A stretch of DNA of 64,000 nt, taken from the NCBI RefSeq assembly GCF_002073915.1, contig NZ_CP012841.1, positions 386,507 through 450,506 on the forward strand, read 5' to 3'. Made by a program: the position numbers and the translations under genes. Origin of the DNA: Candidatus Riesia pediculicola (lineage in GTDB: Bacteria > Pseudomonadota > Gammaproteobacteria > Enterobacterales > Enterobacteriaceae). This document shows, piece by piece, positions 51,806-61,412 of the stretch (its first letter is position 1; each line of letters starts with the position of its first letter). Under the pieces are notes generated by a model that was given only the letters and a program-made list of their open reading frames with translations, was not told where the DNA came from and did no database searches.

Positions 51806-53326
51806 CTAGTTTATTTTTCTAAAAATCAGAAAAATGGATGAATAGTTTAAAATACTCACAAAAAGTAGTATTACCAAATGTAAAAATCTGAATAAAATAC
51901 TTAATTCTCTCCAATCTGGAATAATTTTCATTAGAAAAGATAAAAATAAAGTAGTTGAAATTGATGAAATGAATATTTGAAGAGTTAGCCTTTTCCAGAG
52001 ATCAGGGAGTATACGGATTTCTTTTTTATGTAATATGTAAGATAAAAAAAATATGTCAAACCAACTGGTTAATACTGTTGATAAAGATATTCCAATGTGT
52101 TTAAAAGAATTAAATAACAAGAAATTAGTTGTCTGAGATAATATCAAATTTATAAAAGATATTTTAAAATGTGTTCGAGTATCTTTGATCGCATATAGGA
52201 CAGATATCATTATTTTTAATAAACTATGACTAATAATTCCGAAAGAATTTACTTTTACGGAATATTGAATCATGTTGATGTGAAAAACATCAAAATTCTT
52301 ATATTGAAATAATGTAATTACTATTGGATAGGATAATTGAAAAATAATAATAAAAAATAGCATAGATATGGAAGAAGACATTTCTATTCCGTAATGTAGT
52401 ATTTTATGAAACTTTTCATTCGTTTTTTTAAACGCATTTTTTAACAAATTTGGAAATAAAATAGTGTTTAAAGATGAGATGAATATTCCAACAGGAACAC
52501 TACTTATCTTTTCAGCATAATATAACCAAGAAAACGATCCAATTGGAAGAAAAGATAAAAATACATTGTTGAATATTACAATGCATTGATTGAGTAATGA
52601 AATAGAGATTGAAGAATATAAAATCTTTAATGAATCATAAAAATCAGATATCTTAAAGTTAATTTTAGGAAAGAAAATGATATCAATTTTTTTCAAACAT
52701 AAAATTTGATAACAGAGTTGAACACCCCCTGATGCGATTATTATAAAAGATAGAATATTGATAGAATTTTTAAAGAAACTTGATATGAATAGGAGTCCAA
52801 TGAAACAAGCATTAAAAATTATCTGAGATAACGAAGATTTATAAAAAAAGTTCCATGCATATAGAACAATGTTAGAAAAGGTTATTAACGTATTTATAAT
52901 TAAACTTGGAAAAGATTCTCTCAATAAAATGATCGCAAGATTCAGAGTTTTCTCTTGATTTATTAATCCTGGAGCAAAAATAAAAATTATCCATTTTGAA
53001 AAAATTATTCCAACTATAATCAAAAAGGATAAAATTGTGATGAAATTTCCAGATGTTTTCGATAAAAACTTTCTAATTTTTTCTTGATTATTTTTCTTCT
53101 TGTATTCTATTAATAACGGTAAAAACATTTGAATAATCGTTCCTTCTGTAAGAATATATCTAAATATGTTAGAAAGTTTTGAAACCAGTATAAAAGCATC
53201 TGTTTGATATCCAATTCCAAAAAAAAACACAATGGAAATTTCACGAAAAAATCCTAATATTTTAGATACAATAGAAAAGACTGTATGATTCAAAAACGAT
53301 TTTGCTAGATTCAATTTAAAATTCAT
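51806..53326 (-). CDS. murJ: Lipid II flippase MurJ
   Basis: MurJ flips the peptidoglycan precursor lipid II across the inner membrane. The 506-residue product (E. coli 511) is very hydrophobic with about 14 predicted membrane helices. The N-terminus GFFREISIVFFFGIGYQTDAF and the motif FRYILTEGTI are family signatures. Of four arginines known to matter in E. coli, those matching Arg24 and Arg52 are present, while those matching Arg18 and Arg270 are lysine (SKILGF and YYAEK). The charge is preserved, so it may still work. Confidence 0.92.
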   Translation of the reverse strand: MNFKLNLAKSFLNHTVFSIVSKILGFFREISIVFFFGIGYQTDAFILVSKLSNIFRYILTEGTIIQMFLPLLIEYKKKNNQEKIRKFLSKTSGNFITILSFLIIVGIIFSKWIIFIFAPGLINQEKTLNLAIILLRESFPSLIINTLITFSNIVLYAWNFFYKSSLSQIIFNACFIGLLFISSFFKNSINILSFIIIASGGVQLCYQILCLKKIDIIFFPKINFKISDFYDSLKILYSSISISLLNQCIVIFNNVFLSFLPIGSFSWLYYAEKISSVPVGIFISSLNTILFPNLLKNAFKKTNEKFHKILHYGIEMSSSISMLFFIIIFQLSYPIVITLFQYKNFDVFHINMIQYSVKVNSFGIISHSLLKIMISVLYAIKDTRTHFKISFINLILSQTTNFLLFNSFKHIGISLSTVLTSWFDIFFLSYILHKKEIRILPDLWKRLTLQIFISSISTTLFLSFLMKIIPDWRELSILFRFLHLVILLFVSILNYSSIFLIFRKIN

Positions 53327-53685
53327 GATTTTTAATCATTTTCGAAAAGATAGTTTTTACGCTCTTTAGAGTTTGATTACTAAGTTTTCTTTAATCATTG
53401 TGTAAGAATTTATATGAACTTTTTAAGAGAAGAGTCATCCAACTTCCTGAAATATCAATTAAGATGTCTTTTAAAAAGATATTTGTAAAGTAAAAAGAAA
53501 TATTTCTCAACTTATCTGATTGAAGATTTTTCGAACCAAAAAATATAATTGAGTCCATGAAGTATTTTAGTATGAGAATTGGTTTTTCAGAATTATCTTT
53601 AAACAACTTTTATTTTAAAGATTAAAAACATTTACAACGACTAAAGTTCTTGAATTTTTAACTGTGTTCATTAACTTCTTGTTTT
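53327..53685. other. Spacer between murJ and tRNA-Ser(GGA)
   Basis: These 359 bases hold no assured gene. A minus-strand frame at 53391-53606 (71 codons from ATG) has no recognisable similarity, no good ribosome binding site and the amino acid composition of translated AT-rich spacer. It could be a remnant; I do not call it a gene. Confidence 0.4.
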
Positions 53686-53771
53686 GGTGAGATGTCCGAG
53701 TGGATTAAGGAACGTACTTGGAAAGTACGAGTATATGATATATACCGAGGGTTCGAATCCCTCTCTCACCG
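53686..53771 (+). tRNA. serW: tRNA-Ser (GGA)
   Basis: This is a class II tRNA: acceptor GGTGAGA/TCTCACC, anticodon stem CGTAC/GTACG with loop TTGGAAA (GGA), a long variable arm and T-arm GAGGG/CCCTC. It corresponds to E. coli serW/serX. The discriminator is G, followed by TTT, so CCA is not encoded. Confidence 0.95.
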
Positions 53772-53974
53772 TTTAAAAATACGTATCTTTTAAAAAATTT
53801 TTTTGTATATTTTTCTGACTCATCAGAATATTCTTGAAATCAAGAGGGTCTTTCTAATTAAAGAATAGAATTAGAAAATCTTTTTAATATCGTTAAGAAA
53901 ATTTGAAGAATATTTTTGAAGAAATCGGAGTGCTTCTTCTTTGTTTTATATCTTTAAGATCTTATAGTACGATT

Positions 53975-54795
53975 TTAATATCGTCCGAAAGTAACTCTTT
54001 CTTTTCCGCTATAGTCCTGAATTGTTTTTATTTTTTGATAAGAAGATTTTATAAAAAATTCTCTTACTTTTTTTCCCTGATTACATCCGTGCTCTATTAA
54101 TAACCATCCGTTCTTTTTTAAAAATTTTTTCGAATCTTTAACAATAATTCTTATATCAAATAGACCATTGTTGCTCGAAATCAAAGCTCTTCTTGGTTCA
54201 TAACGAAGATCTCCAAACTTTAGACAGGGATCATCTTTTGAGATGTAAGGAGGATTACTAACTATTAAATCAAACTTTTTTTTCTTTTTATGAAAGCAAT
54301 CAAACCAATTACTTTTTAAGAATTTTACATTTCTAATTGATAAATTAGAAGCATTAGCTCTTGCGATAGAAATAACTGATTCATCGATATCTGTTCCCAC
54401 TATAAAAGAGCTTTGTAACTCCTTGGCTAGAGCCAGAGATATGGGACCAGCTCCAGCTCCTAAGTCTAATATTTTTAATCCTTTCTTTTTATTTGCTAAT
54501 TTTAGAGCCAACTCTACTAAATGTTCTGTTTCAGGTCTCGGTATCATAGTAACATTGGATACCAATAAAGGTAGAGACCAAAATTCTTTCTCTTTAATTA
54601 AATATGCTACTGGAAATCCTATATTTCTTAAAAGTAATAGTTTCTGAAGTTTCTTTTGTTGGTCTAGAGTAATTTTTCTTTCCGGATTTACGATGATATC
54701 AGTTTTTTTTTTAATACGTGTTCTAAAAAAATCATCGCTTCTCTTTTAAAAATCAATTTTTTAAATGCATAATCCAACCAAAATTTACATTTCAT
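53975..54795 (-). pseudogene. prmC: Release-factor glutamine methyltransferase PrmC, frameshifted in a run of ten A
   Basis: PrmC methylates the glutamine of the GGQ motif in release factors; prfA lies 22 bases upstream. The ATG at 54795 opens MKCKFWLDYAFKKL, then EAMIFLEHVLKKK, which aligns with the E. coli N-terminus. At a run of ten A (54703-54712) the frame breaks and stops at a TAA soon after. One more A, or two fewer, restores a frame that continues through FPVAYLIKEKEFWSLPLLV, MIPRPETEHLVELAL, the SAM motif ILDLGAGAGPISLALA and the catalytic NPPYI to the stop at 53975, 273 residues in total (E. coli 277). It may be a young pseudogene, be rescued by transcriptional slippage, or reflect a base-calling error. 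Confidence 0.88.
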
Positions 54796-54817
54796 ATCAA
54801 TCTAAATATTATTTTTA

Positions 54818-55858
54818 TCAGTTAACTATTTTACCAATTAAGATCTCAAGTTTTCCATTCATGACTTCGTTTATCTGATACGTAACTGAATTAGTTCTAT
54901 GATCTACTATCGTTCCTCTTTGAAAGTTATAAGTTCGAATCCTATCAGATCTTTCTCCAGATCCAAACAAAAACTTTTTTTTATAAGATTTTTCCTGAGC
55001 AACCTTCTTCAATTCTAGATTTTTCAACCTAGCTAATAATACAGACATAGCTTTAGCTCTGTTTTTATGTTGAGAACGCTCATCTTGGCATTCCACAGAA
55101 ATTCCTGTTGGAATGTGAGTAACTCGAATTGCAGAGTTTGTCGTATTCACATGTTGACCTCCTGCTCCAGAAGAACGAAAAGTGTCTATTCTTATATCGT
55201 TTTGATTAATTTTGATTTCAGAAGCATCAACTTTTAAAAGTATCGCTACTTTACAAGAGGAAGTGTGAATTCTTCCTCTTGATTCTGTCTCTGGTATTCT
55301 TTGTACCCGATGTCCTCCAGATTCAAATTTCAATTTCCTATATACTTCTTTTCCAGAAATTTTGGCAATGATTTCTTTATATCCTGAACCAGACTCGATT
55401 TCATTGATGCTGATAATTTCCACTTTCCAGGAACAAGATTCTGCATATTTACAATACATTCTAAAGAGATCCTTTGCAAAAATAGCTGCTTCGCTACCTC
55501 CAGTTCCCGCCTTAATTTCCAAAAAACAATCTTTTCGATCGTTCTGATCCTTTGGAGTTAATTGATTTCGTAATCTATTTTCTACTTTTTTCTTTAAATT
55601 AATCAATTTATTGAGTTCTTCCAAAGCTAAACTTTTCAATTCTTCATCGAGTATCAACTTTTTGATTTCCTCTATTTCTTTTCGGATAGATTCAATCTTT
55701 TTAAAATTAGATATAATTTTAAACAGTTTTGTGTATTCCCTCTGTAAAGAGGGACGAGATTTTGAATTATAAATAGATGATTTATTTAGAAAGTTCTTCT
55801 GAATTGTCTTAAATTTTTTCTTAATTTTCTGATATTCTTCAAATATCGATTTTTTCAT
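54818..55858 (-). CDS. prfA: Peptide chain release factor 1
   Basis: RF1 ends translation at UAA and UAG. The 346-residue product (E. coli 360) has the GGQ motif in RSSGAGGQHVNTTNSAIR near residue 225 and the stop-codon recognition tripeptide PxT as PET in RIPETESRGRIHTS. It is slightly shorter, mainly in the N-terminal helical domain. prmC follows after 22 bases, as in E. coli. hemA, which precedes prfA in E. coli, is absent. Confidence 0.96.
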   Translation of the reverse strand: MKKSIFEEYQKIKKKFKTIQKNFLNKSSIYNSKSRPSLQREYTKLFKIISNFKKIESIRKEIEEIKKLILDEELKSLALEELNKLINLKKKVENRLRNQLTPKDQNDRKDCFLEIKAGTGGSEAAIFAKDLFRMYCKYAESCSWKVEIISINEIESGSGYKEIIAKISGKEVYRKLKFESGGHRVQRIPETESRGRIHTSSCKVAILLKVDASEIKINQNDIRIDTFRSSGAGGQHVNTTNSAIRVTHIPTGISVECQDERSQHKNRAKAMSVLLARLKNLELKKVAQEKSYKKKFLFGSGERSDRIRTYNFQRGTIVDHRTNSVTYQINEVMNGKLEILIGKIVN

Positions 55859-56376
55859 AACATAAAAATTTTTAAGAAGTTAGTAACAGTAAAAATTGTT
55901 TGAATTAAATAATTTTTACATATTAGATATATTTTTGATTTTTTGGAAAGTAGATTGTTGATTTTTTCATAAAAATTTTTGTATTTTTCTAAATATTCTT
56001 CAATTTTTATATTTTTATGAGTCAATTTTAAAAGATTTTAGAGATCTTCAAATGAAATAGAAAAATTATTTTCAATAAAAATTAAAAACACATTCCATTT
56101 AATCTTCTATTTCGATATAAAATATTCAAACGTACATATGTTTACTGAAAATTCACAGTAAATAACCAAAAAATTTATTTTAAAGTATAGTACAATAAAC
56201 AAGTTTTTGATTTTTTGAATTGAATTTTTATGATACATTCTTTTAATCAATTGTTTAATCTTTATCATCGTCTATATTGTGTAAAATTAAAAGAAGAATA
56301 AATAGAACTAAAAATTTAATCCTTTATCTAAAAAAATTATATTAGTTCTTCGTATTATTGGAGTAATTTATTAAAA
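55859..56376. other. Non-coding stretch at the ancestral hemA-lolB position
   Basis: These 518 bases separate divergent prfA and ispE. In E. coli hemA and lolB lie here (about 625 codons together). Nothing of either can be recognised. The promoters of both flanking units should be here. Confidence 0.5.
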
Positions 56377-57270
56377 ATGATATTCTGGCCCTCTCCTGCT
56401 AAAATTAATTTATTTTTCAGGGTAAATAAAAAAAGAGAAGATGGATATCATGAAATACAAACCTTATATCATTTTTTGAACTACGGAGATACGATCGGGA
56501 TCAATGAAAGAAGAGATGAAAAAATTAAACTGTTATACAATTCGAAATTTAAAGGTTTGATCAAAAATAACTTAATCTTACAAGCAGCTTCTTTATTTCA
56601 AAAGTACTGTATGAATAATTTTCCAGAAAAAAAATTTTCTGGAGTAAACATTTATGTTAAGAAAGTTCTACCAATTGGATCAGGATTAGGGGGCGGATCT
56701 TCTAATGCTGCTACTACTTTAGTAGCTTTGAATTATCATTGGAGAACAAAGATATCAAAAAGAATTTTATGTAGTATTTCAAGCAATTTAGGAGCAGATG
56801 TTCCATTTTTTGTTAATGGAAAAACTTCTATTGGAGAAGGTATTGGACAAAATCTTCATCCAATTCAAATAATTCCGAAATGGTATTTAATAGCATATCC
56901 TAAAGTTTCTGTATCTACTAAAGAAATTTTCAAAAAATTAAATCTAAAAAAAATATCTGATAGAATTCCTAGAGAAATCCTTTTAAACAATAAATATCAA
57001 AACGATTTGGAAGAATTTGTAAAACATTCTTTTCCTGAAGTAAAAAAATGCATAAATTGGTTTAAAAAAAAGTCTCTATCTCCTATCATGACAGGAACAG
57101 GATCTTGTATTTTTGTTCAGTTTTCTTCAAAATCAGATGCATTGAAAATATTAAAGAGTATTCCGAAATGGATGGAATGTTTTGTGGCCGAGGGAGCTAA
57201 CGATTCTCCTTTGTATACATTTAAAAGTTACATAATGAAAGAAAAATTTAAACGAGAAGATCATATATAA
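56377..57270 (+). CDS. ispE: 4-diphosphocytidyl-2-C-methyl-D-erythritol kinase
   Basis: IspE phosphorylates CDP-ME in the MEP pathway of isoprenoid synthesis. It belongs to the GHMP kinases: PSPAKINLFFRV at the start, the ATP-binding PIGSGLGGGSSNAATT near residue 104, and MTGTGSCIFVQF near the C-terminus. It has 297 residues (E. coli 283), with an added basic tail. The stop overlaps the prs start by one base (TAATG), so the two are probably coupled. Confidence 0.95.
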   Translation: MIFWPSPAKINLFFRVNKKREDGYHEIQTLYHFLNYGDTIGINERRDEKIKLLYNSKFKGLIKNNLILQAASLFQKYCMNNFPEKKFSGVNIYVKKVLPIGSGLGGGSSNAATTLVALNYHWRTKISKRILCSISSNLGADVPFFVNGKTSIGEGIGQNLHPIQIIPKWYLIAYPKVSVSTKEIFKKLNLKKISDRIPREILLNNKYQNDLEEFVKHSFPEVKKCINWFKKKSLSPIMTGTGSCIFVQFSSKSDALKILKSIPKWMECFVAEGANDSPLYTFKSYIMKEKFKREDHI

Positions 57271-58190
57271 TGAAAATAAAAATTTTTTCTGGAAGTTCTG
57301 TATTAAAATTATCAAGAAAAATTTCGAAATATTTATATACTGAATTAAGTGATGTAAATATTGGAAAGTTTAGTGACGGAGAAACCAATATCAATATAAA
57401 AGATAGTGTTCGAGGAAAAGATGTTTTTGTCATTCAATCTACTTGTTTTCCAGTTAACGATCATTTGATGGAACTAGTATTAATGATTGATTCATTATAT
57501 AGAGCTTCTGCAAGAAGAATTACTGCAGTTATTCCATATTTCGGTTATGCTAGACAAGATAGAAAAACTGGTTCTACTAAGACTCCAATTGCTGCGAAAA
57601 TAGTAGCGGATATTTTATCTGTTGTTGGAACTAATAGAGTATTGACAGTGGATTTACATACAGAACAGATACAGGGATTTTTTAACATACCTATTGAGAA
57701 TATCTCTGGAAGCGAAGTGATATTAGAAGATATTCGATCAAAAAAATTATATGATCCAATTATCGTTTCTCCTGATATCGGTGGAATTACTCGAGCTAGA
57801 ACGATTGCAAAACTTTTTGGAAACATAGAAATAGCTGTTTCTGACAAAAATAGACCTAGAGCAAATACTTCAAAAACTCTTCAAATTATTGGAAATGTTA
57901 AAGATCGAGATTGTATAATAGTAGATGACATAGTAGATACTGGGTCTACTTTATGCAGTACAGCTGAGATGTTAAAAAAGAAAGGAGCTCTTAAGGTAAT
58001 TGCATATGCTACTCATCCGGTATTTTCTGGAGACTCTTTAGAGAAGATTAATAATTCTTTCATAGATGAAATGATTGTATGCGATACAATTCCAATATCC
58101 AAAAAAATTAAAGGTTTTAAAAACGTTCGATATTTAACTACATCTTTTATATTATCTGAATCTATTAAAAAAATTAGTTGTGAAATGTAA
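57270..58190 (+). CDS. prs: Ribose-phosphate pyrophosphokinase
   Basis: Prs makes PRPP for nucleotides, NAD, histidine and tryptophan. It has 306 residues (E. coli 315). Motifs include GKFSDGETNI, FGYARQDRKTG, VDLHTEQIQGFF, DKNRPRAN in the catalytic loop and the PRPP-binding CIIVDDIVDTGSTL. The last nine residues of the E. coli protein are missing. Order ispE-prs-pth is ancestral. Confidence 0.97.
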   Translation: MKIKIFSGSSVLKLSRKISKYLYTELSDVNIGKFSDGETNINIKDSVRGKDVFVIQSTCFPVNDHLMELVLMIDSLYRASARRITAVIPYFGYARQDRKTGSTKTPIAAKIVADILSVVGTNRVLTVDLHTEQIQGFFNIPIENISGSEVILEDIRSKKLYDPIIVSPDIGGITRARTIAKLFGNIEIAVSDKNRPRANTSKTLQIIGNVKDRDCIIVDDIVDTGSTLCSTAEMLKKKGALKVIAYATHPVFSGDSLEKINNSFIDEMIVCDTIPISKKIKGFKNVRYLTTSFILSESIKKISCEM

Positions 58191-58254
58191 TATTTTTCTA
58201 GAATGTAAAATCTAGCGAATAGATTTCCGTAGGTTTTATACTTTATATTATCTC

Positions 58255-58854
58255 ATGAGAGCGAATTGTTTGTTTAAACTGATAGCTGGATTATCTAATC
58301 CTAAAAGATACTCTGGAACTAGACATAATGTTGGAGAATTATTTGTGAAATTTTTTTCTAAAAAATTTGGAAATAAATTAGTACAAAATAAAAAATTTTT
58401 TGGAAAAATCGATAAACTATCTTTTCTCAATTCAAAGGTCTTTCTTCTTGTTTCAGATCTGTATATGAACAATAACGGAATTGCTATTTCTCATTTCTGT
58501 AACTTTTATCATATTTGTCCAAAAAAAATTCTAGTTGTACATGATGAATTGGATCTTCCTCCTGGATCACTAAGGATCAAAATAGGAGGAAGTTATAACG
58601 GACATAAAGGAGTTTTAAGTGTAGAAGAAAAATTGGGAAGTTCAGAATTTTATCGCCTAAGAATTGGAATCGGAAGACCTTATAAAAATCAAAAAGTTTC
58701 TGAGTTTGTTTTGAATTTTCCGGATCGTCTAGATCGAGAATTGATCTCCCTAGCAATCAATCGAGCTTCAAGTTATCTTTATTCTGCCATTCAAAAAGAT
58801 ATTTGCTTTTCCAAGATTCAAAATTATATAAACTCTATTAATTATAAATTTTAA
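58255..58854 (+). CDS. pth: Peptidyl-tRNA hydrolase
   Basis: Pth frees tRNA from peptidyl-tRNAs that drop off the ribosome. It has 199 residues (E. coli 194). The catalytic histidine lies in GTRHNVGE (residue 24 here, His20 in E. coli), followed by YMNNNG, VHDELDLPPG with the key aspartate, and RLRIGIGRP. It is 64 bases after prs; dauA, between them in E. coli, is gone. Confidence 0.95.
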   Translation: MRANCLFKLIAGLSNPKRYSGTRHNVGELFVKFFSKKFGNKLVQNKKFFGKIDKLSFLNSKVFLLVSDLYMNNNGIAISHFCNFYHICPKKILVVHDELDLPPGSLRIKIGGSYNGHKGVLSVEEKLGSSEFYRLRIGIGRPYKNQKVSEFVLNFPDRLDRELISLAINRASSYLYSAIQKDICFSKIQNYINSINYKF

Positions 58855-58898
58855 ATTTTCCAGTTCTTTTAAATATCAATTCCAATCTATAATTTTGA

Positions 58899-59987
58899 TC
58901 ATATGTATTTTCTTTTAACCCTAGAAGTTAATTGAGAAACTGATCGATACAAACATGATACATCGTGACCTTTAAATGCTTCCTCAATTGGGAATTTTTT
59001 TTCACCCCATATAATGACTTCGTCTCCCACTTTGTCGCAAAGATGCTCTCCAAGATCTACAAAAATCATGTCCATCAAGATTGACCCAATAACAGGCACT
59101 CTTCTTCCGTTGATTAGAACCCAAGAATTCTTTGAATCACAACTATGATAACCATCTCCATATCCTATGGATACTATTCCAATATATGTTTTTTTTCTAT
59201 TATTGATCCAATTTTGTCCGTAACCCAACGTTTGACCGGGTTTAAATTGACGGACAGAAATTAATTTTGATTTTAGTTTCATAGCTGGAATCAATCCAAA
59301 TTCCCTTCCATTTCTTCCGAACTTTGGAGAGATTCCATACATAATAATTCCTGCCCGAACCCATCGTAGATGAGAAGACGGCCAAAATAGTATTCCAGAA
59401 GAAGATGCTATGGAATTTTTCCCATTTTTATCAATTATAAATTTTTTAAATCGATCTAATTGAAGCTGAGTAAAATCAAAGAGATACGGTTCTTGAATAT
59501 TAGCACTGCTGAAATGACTTATCGTATTGACTGGCTTTCTTACATTTTTACATTTTTTTAATCGATTGTATATTTTGACAGCTTGATCTGGAAGAAAACC
59601 CAATCTGTTCATTCCAGTGTTGATTTTCATCCATACTGCAATTGGGAATTTTATTTTTTCTTTCTCTAATATATTAATTTGTTCGTGGTTATGAACTACA
59701 ACTTCCAAACGAAGTTGACTAGCTAATTTTAATTCTTCATAATTAATAAAACCCATAAGAGATATGATTGAATTTTTAATACCATCATCAACGATTTTAT
59801 GCGCCTCTTCAATATTAGATACTCCAAAATAATCTACAAAATCTTTTAATGTTCTTGTAACGAACTTTGATCCATGTCCATATGCATTAGATTTTACTAT
59901 GGCAATTATGCGACTATTATTGGTTAATTTTTGAATTTTTTTAATGTTATAGATCAAAGCCTTTTTACGAATTAATGCTATTTTCAT
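58899..59987 (-). CDS. alr: Alanine racemase
   Basis: Alr makes D-alanine for peptidoglycan. It is a PLP enzyme: the cofactor lysine is Lys32 in AIVKSNAYGHG, and the second catalytic residue is the tyrosine of SIGYGDGY. RAGIIMYGISP and PVIGSILMDMIFVDLG are also conserved. It has 362 residues (E. coli 359) and follows dnaB after 12 bases, as in E. coli. Confidence 0.95.
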   Translation of the reverse strand: MKIALIRKKALIYNIKKIQKLTNNSRIIAIVKSNAYGHGSKFVTRTLKDFVDYFGVSNIEEAHKIVDDGIKNSIISLMGFINYEELKLASQLRLEVVVHNHEQINILEKEKIKFPIAVWMKINTGMNRLGFLPDQAVKIYNRLKKCKNVRKPVNTISHFSSANIQEPYLFDFTQLQLDRFKKFIIDKNGKNSIASSSGILFWPSSHLRWVRAGIIMYGISPKFGRNGREFGLIPAMKLKSKLISVRQFKPGQTLGYGQNWINNRKKTYIGIVSIGYGDGYHSCDSKNSWVLINGRRVPVIGSILMDMIFVDLGEHLCDKVGDEVIIWGEKKFPIEEAFKGHDVSCLYRSVSQLTSRVKRKYI

Positions 59988-59999
59988 ATTAAGCCGTTT

Positions 60000-61412
60000 T
60001 CAATCGTAATATAAATCGCTCATATCTGAATAATTATCAAACCTCGACCATTGTCCATTGAATGTAAGATGAACCTTTCCAATAGGTCCGTTTCTCTGTT
60101 TGCTTATTATGATTTCCGCTATTCCTTTGAGGTTAGAGTTATCATTATACATTTCATCTCTGTAGATAAACATGATCAGGTCTGCATCTTGTTCAATAGA
60201 TCCTGATTCTCTCAAATCAGAATTAACTGGTTTTTTATCGGCTCTTTGTTCCAAACTTCGATTTAATTGAGACAAAGCTATAATCGGAATTTTCAACTCT
60301 TTAGCTAAAGATTTTAAAGAACGAGAAATTTCAGCGATTTCCAATGTTCTATTTTCGTATATGGAAGGCACTTTCATTAGTTGTAGATAGTCAATCATTA
60401 TCAAACTCAATCCGCTGTTTTCTCTGTAGATTCTTCTTGCTCTTGATCTAATTTCAGTAGGTGTCAATCCAGAGGAGTCATCAATATATATATTATTCTT
60501 TTCGATCAGCGATTTTATTGTATTGGAAATTCTAGACCAATCTTCATCTTTTAATCTTCCAGTTCTAATTTTTGTCTGTTCTACTCTAGAAAGAGAGGAT
60601 AGCATTCTAACCATAATTTGATGCGCTGGCATTTCAAGACTGAATATTAATACAGGTTTTTCTTCTGTCATAGCGACATGCTCACATAAATTCATTGCAA
60701 AAGTTGTCTTTCCCATCGAAGGTCGAGCTGCTATGATGATCAAATCAGAGTTTTGTAATCCGGCTGTTTTTTCATCTAAATCTTTATATCCTGTAGATAT
60801 TCCAGTCAAATTACTGTACGGTTTTTGACGTAATTTCTCTATTTTTCGAACGGTTTCAGAAAGAACTTCTTCAATTCTTTTCGGTCCTCTTCCTTGTTTC
60901 GACCGAACTTCAGAAATTTGAAAAATAAGAGATTCTGCTAAATCTATCAGTTCTTGACTGGTTCTTCCTTTTGGATCATATCCAGCATCCGCTATTTCAT
61001 TAGCAACTTCAATCATTTCCCTGATGATAGCTCTCTCGCGAATGATATTAGCGTATGCATTAATATTGGCTACGCTTGGAATATTCTTTGCTAATTCAGC
61101 AAGATACGCAAATCCTCCAACTTTTCCTAAATTTTCTTTCTGATTTAATGATTCGGAGAGTGTGATCAAATCGATCGGACTTCTTCTCTCAAAGAGAAGT
61201 TGCATTTCAGAAAATATAATTCTATGAGGATGGCTAAAAAAATCTTTTTTATTCAATTTTTCTGATATCTTCTCCCATTTCTCGTTATCAATCATCAAAC
61301 CTCCTAGTACGGATTGCTCTGCTTCCAAAGAATAAGGAGGAGTTTTGATTCCTATCATTTTATGATCTTCCCAATTGATTGAGTTACCTTTTTTATTAAA
61401 GTACTTTTTCAT
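60000..61412 (-). CDS. dnaB: Replicative DNA helicase DnaB
   Basis: DnaB is the hexameric helicase at the replication fork. The 470 residues (E. coli 471) hold the N-terminal domain (PPYSLEAEQSVLGGLMIDNE) and the RecA-like motor with Walker A ARPSMGKTTFAMNL near residue 233, Walker B LIMIDYLQLM and the arginine-rich C-terminal motif KQRNGPIGKVHLTFNG. No intein or insertion is seen. An open spacer of 785 bases lies upstream. Confidence 0.97.
   Translation of the reverse strand: MKKYFNKKGNSINWEDHKMIGIKTPPYSLEAEQSVLGGLMIDNEKWEKISEKLNKKDFFSHPHRIIFSEMQLLFERRSPIDLITLSESLNQKENLGKVGGFAYLAELAKNIPSVANINAYANIIRERAIIREMIEVANEIADAGYDPKGRTSQELIDLAESLIFQISEVRSKQGRGPKRIEEVLSETVRKIEKLRQKPYSNLTGISTGYKDLDEKTAGLQNSDLIIIAARPSMGKTTFAMNLCEHVAMTEEKPVLIFSLEMPAHQIMVRMLSSLSRVEQTKIRTGRLKDEDWSRISNTIKSLIEKNNIYIDDSSGLTPTEIRSRARRIYRENSGLSLIMIDYLQLMKVPSIYENRTLEIAEISRSLKSLAKELKIPIIALSQLNRSLEQRADKKPVNSDLRESGSIEQDADLIMFIYRDEMYNDNSNLKGIAEIIISKQRNGPIGKVHLTFNGQWSRFDNYSDMSDLYYD

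Noticed and set aside
53391..53606. Minus-strand frame of 71 codons between murJ and tRNA-Ser(GGA)
   Set aside because: No family resemblance, no ribosome binding site, and a composition like translated AT-rich spacer; too short to trust.
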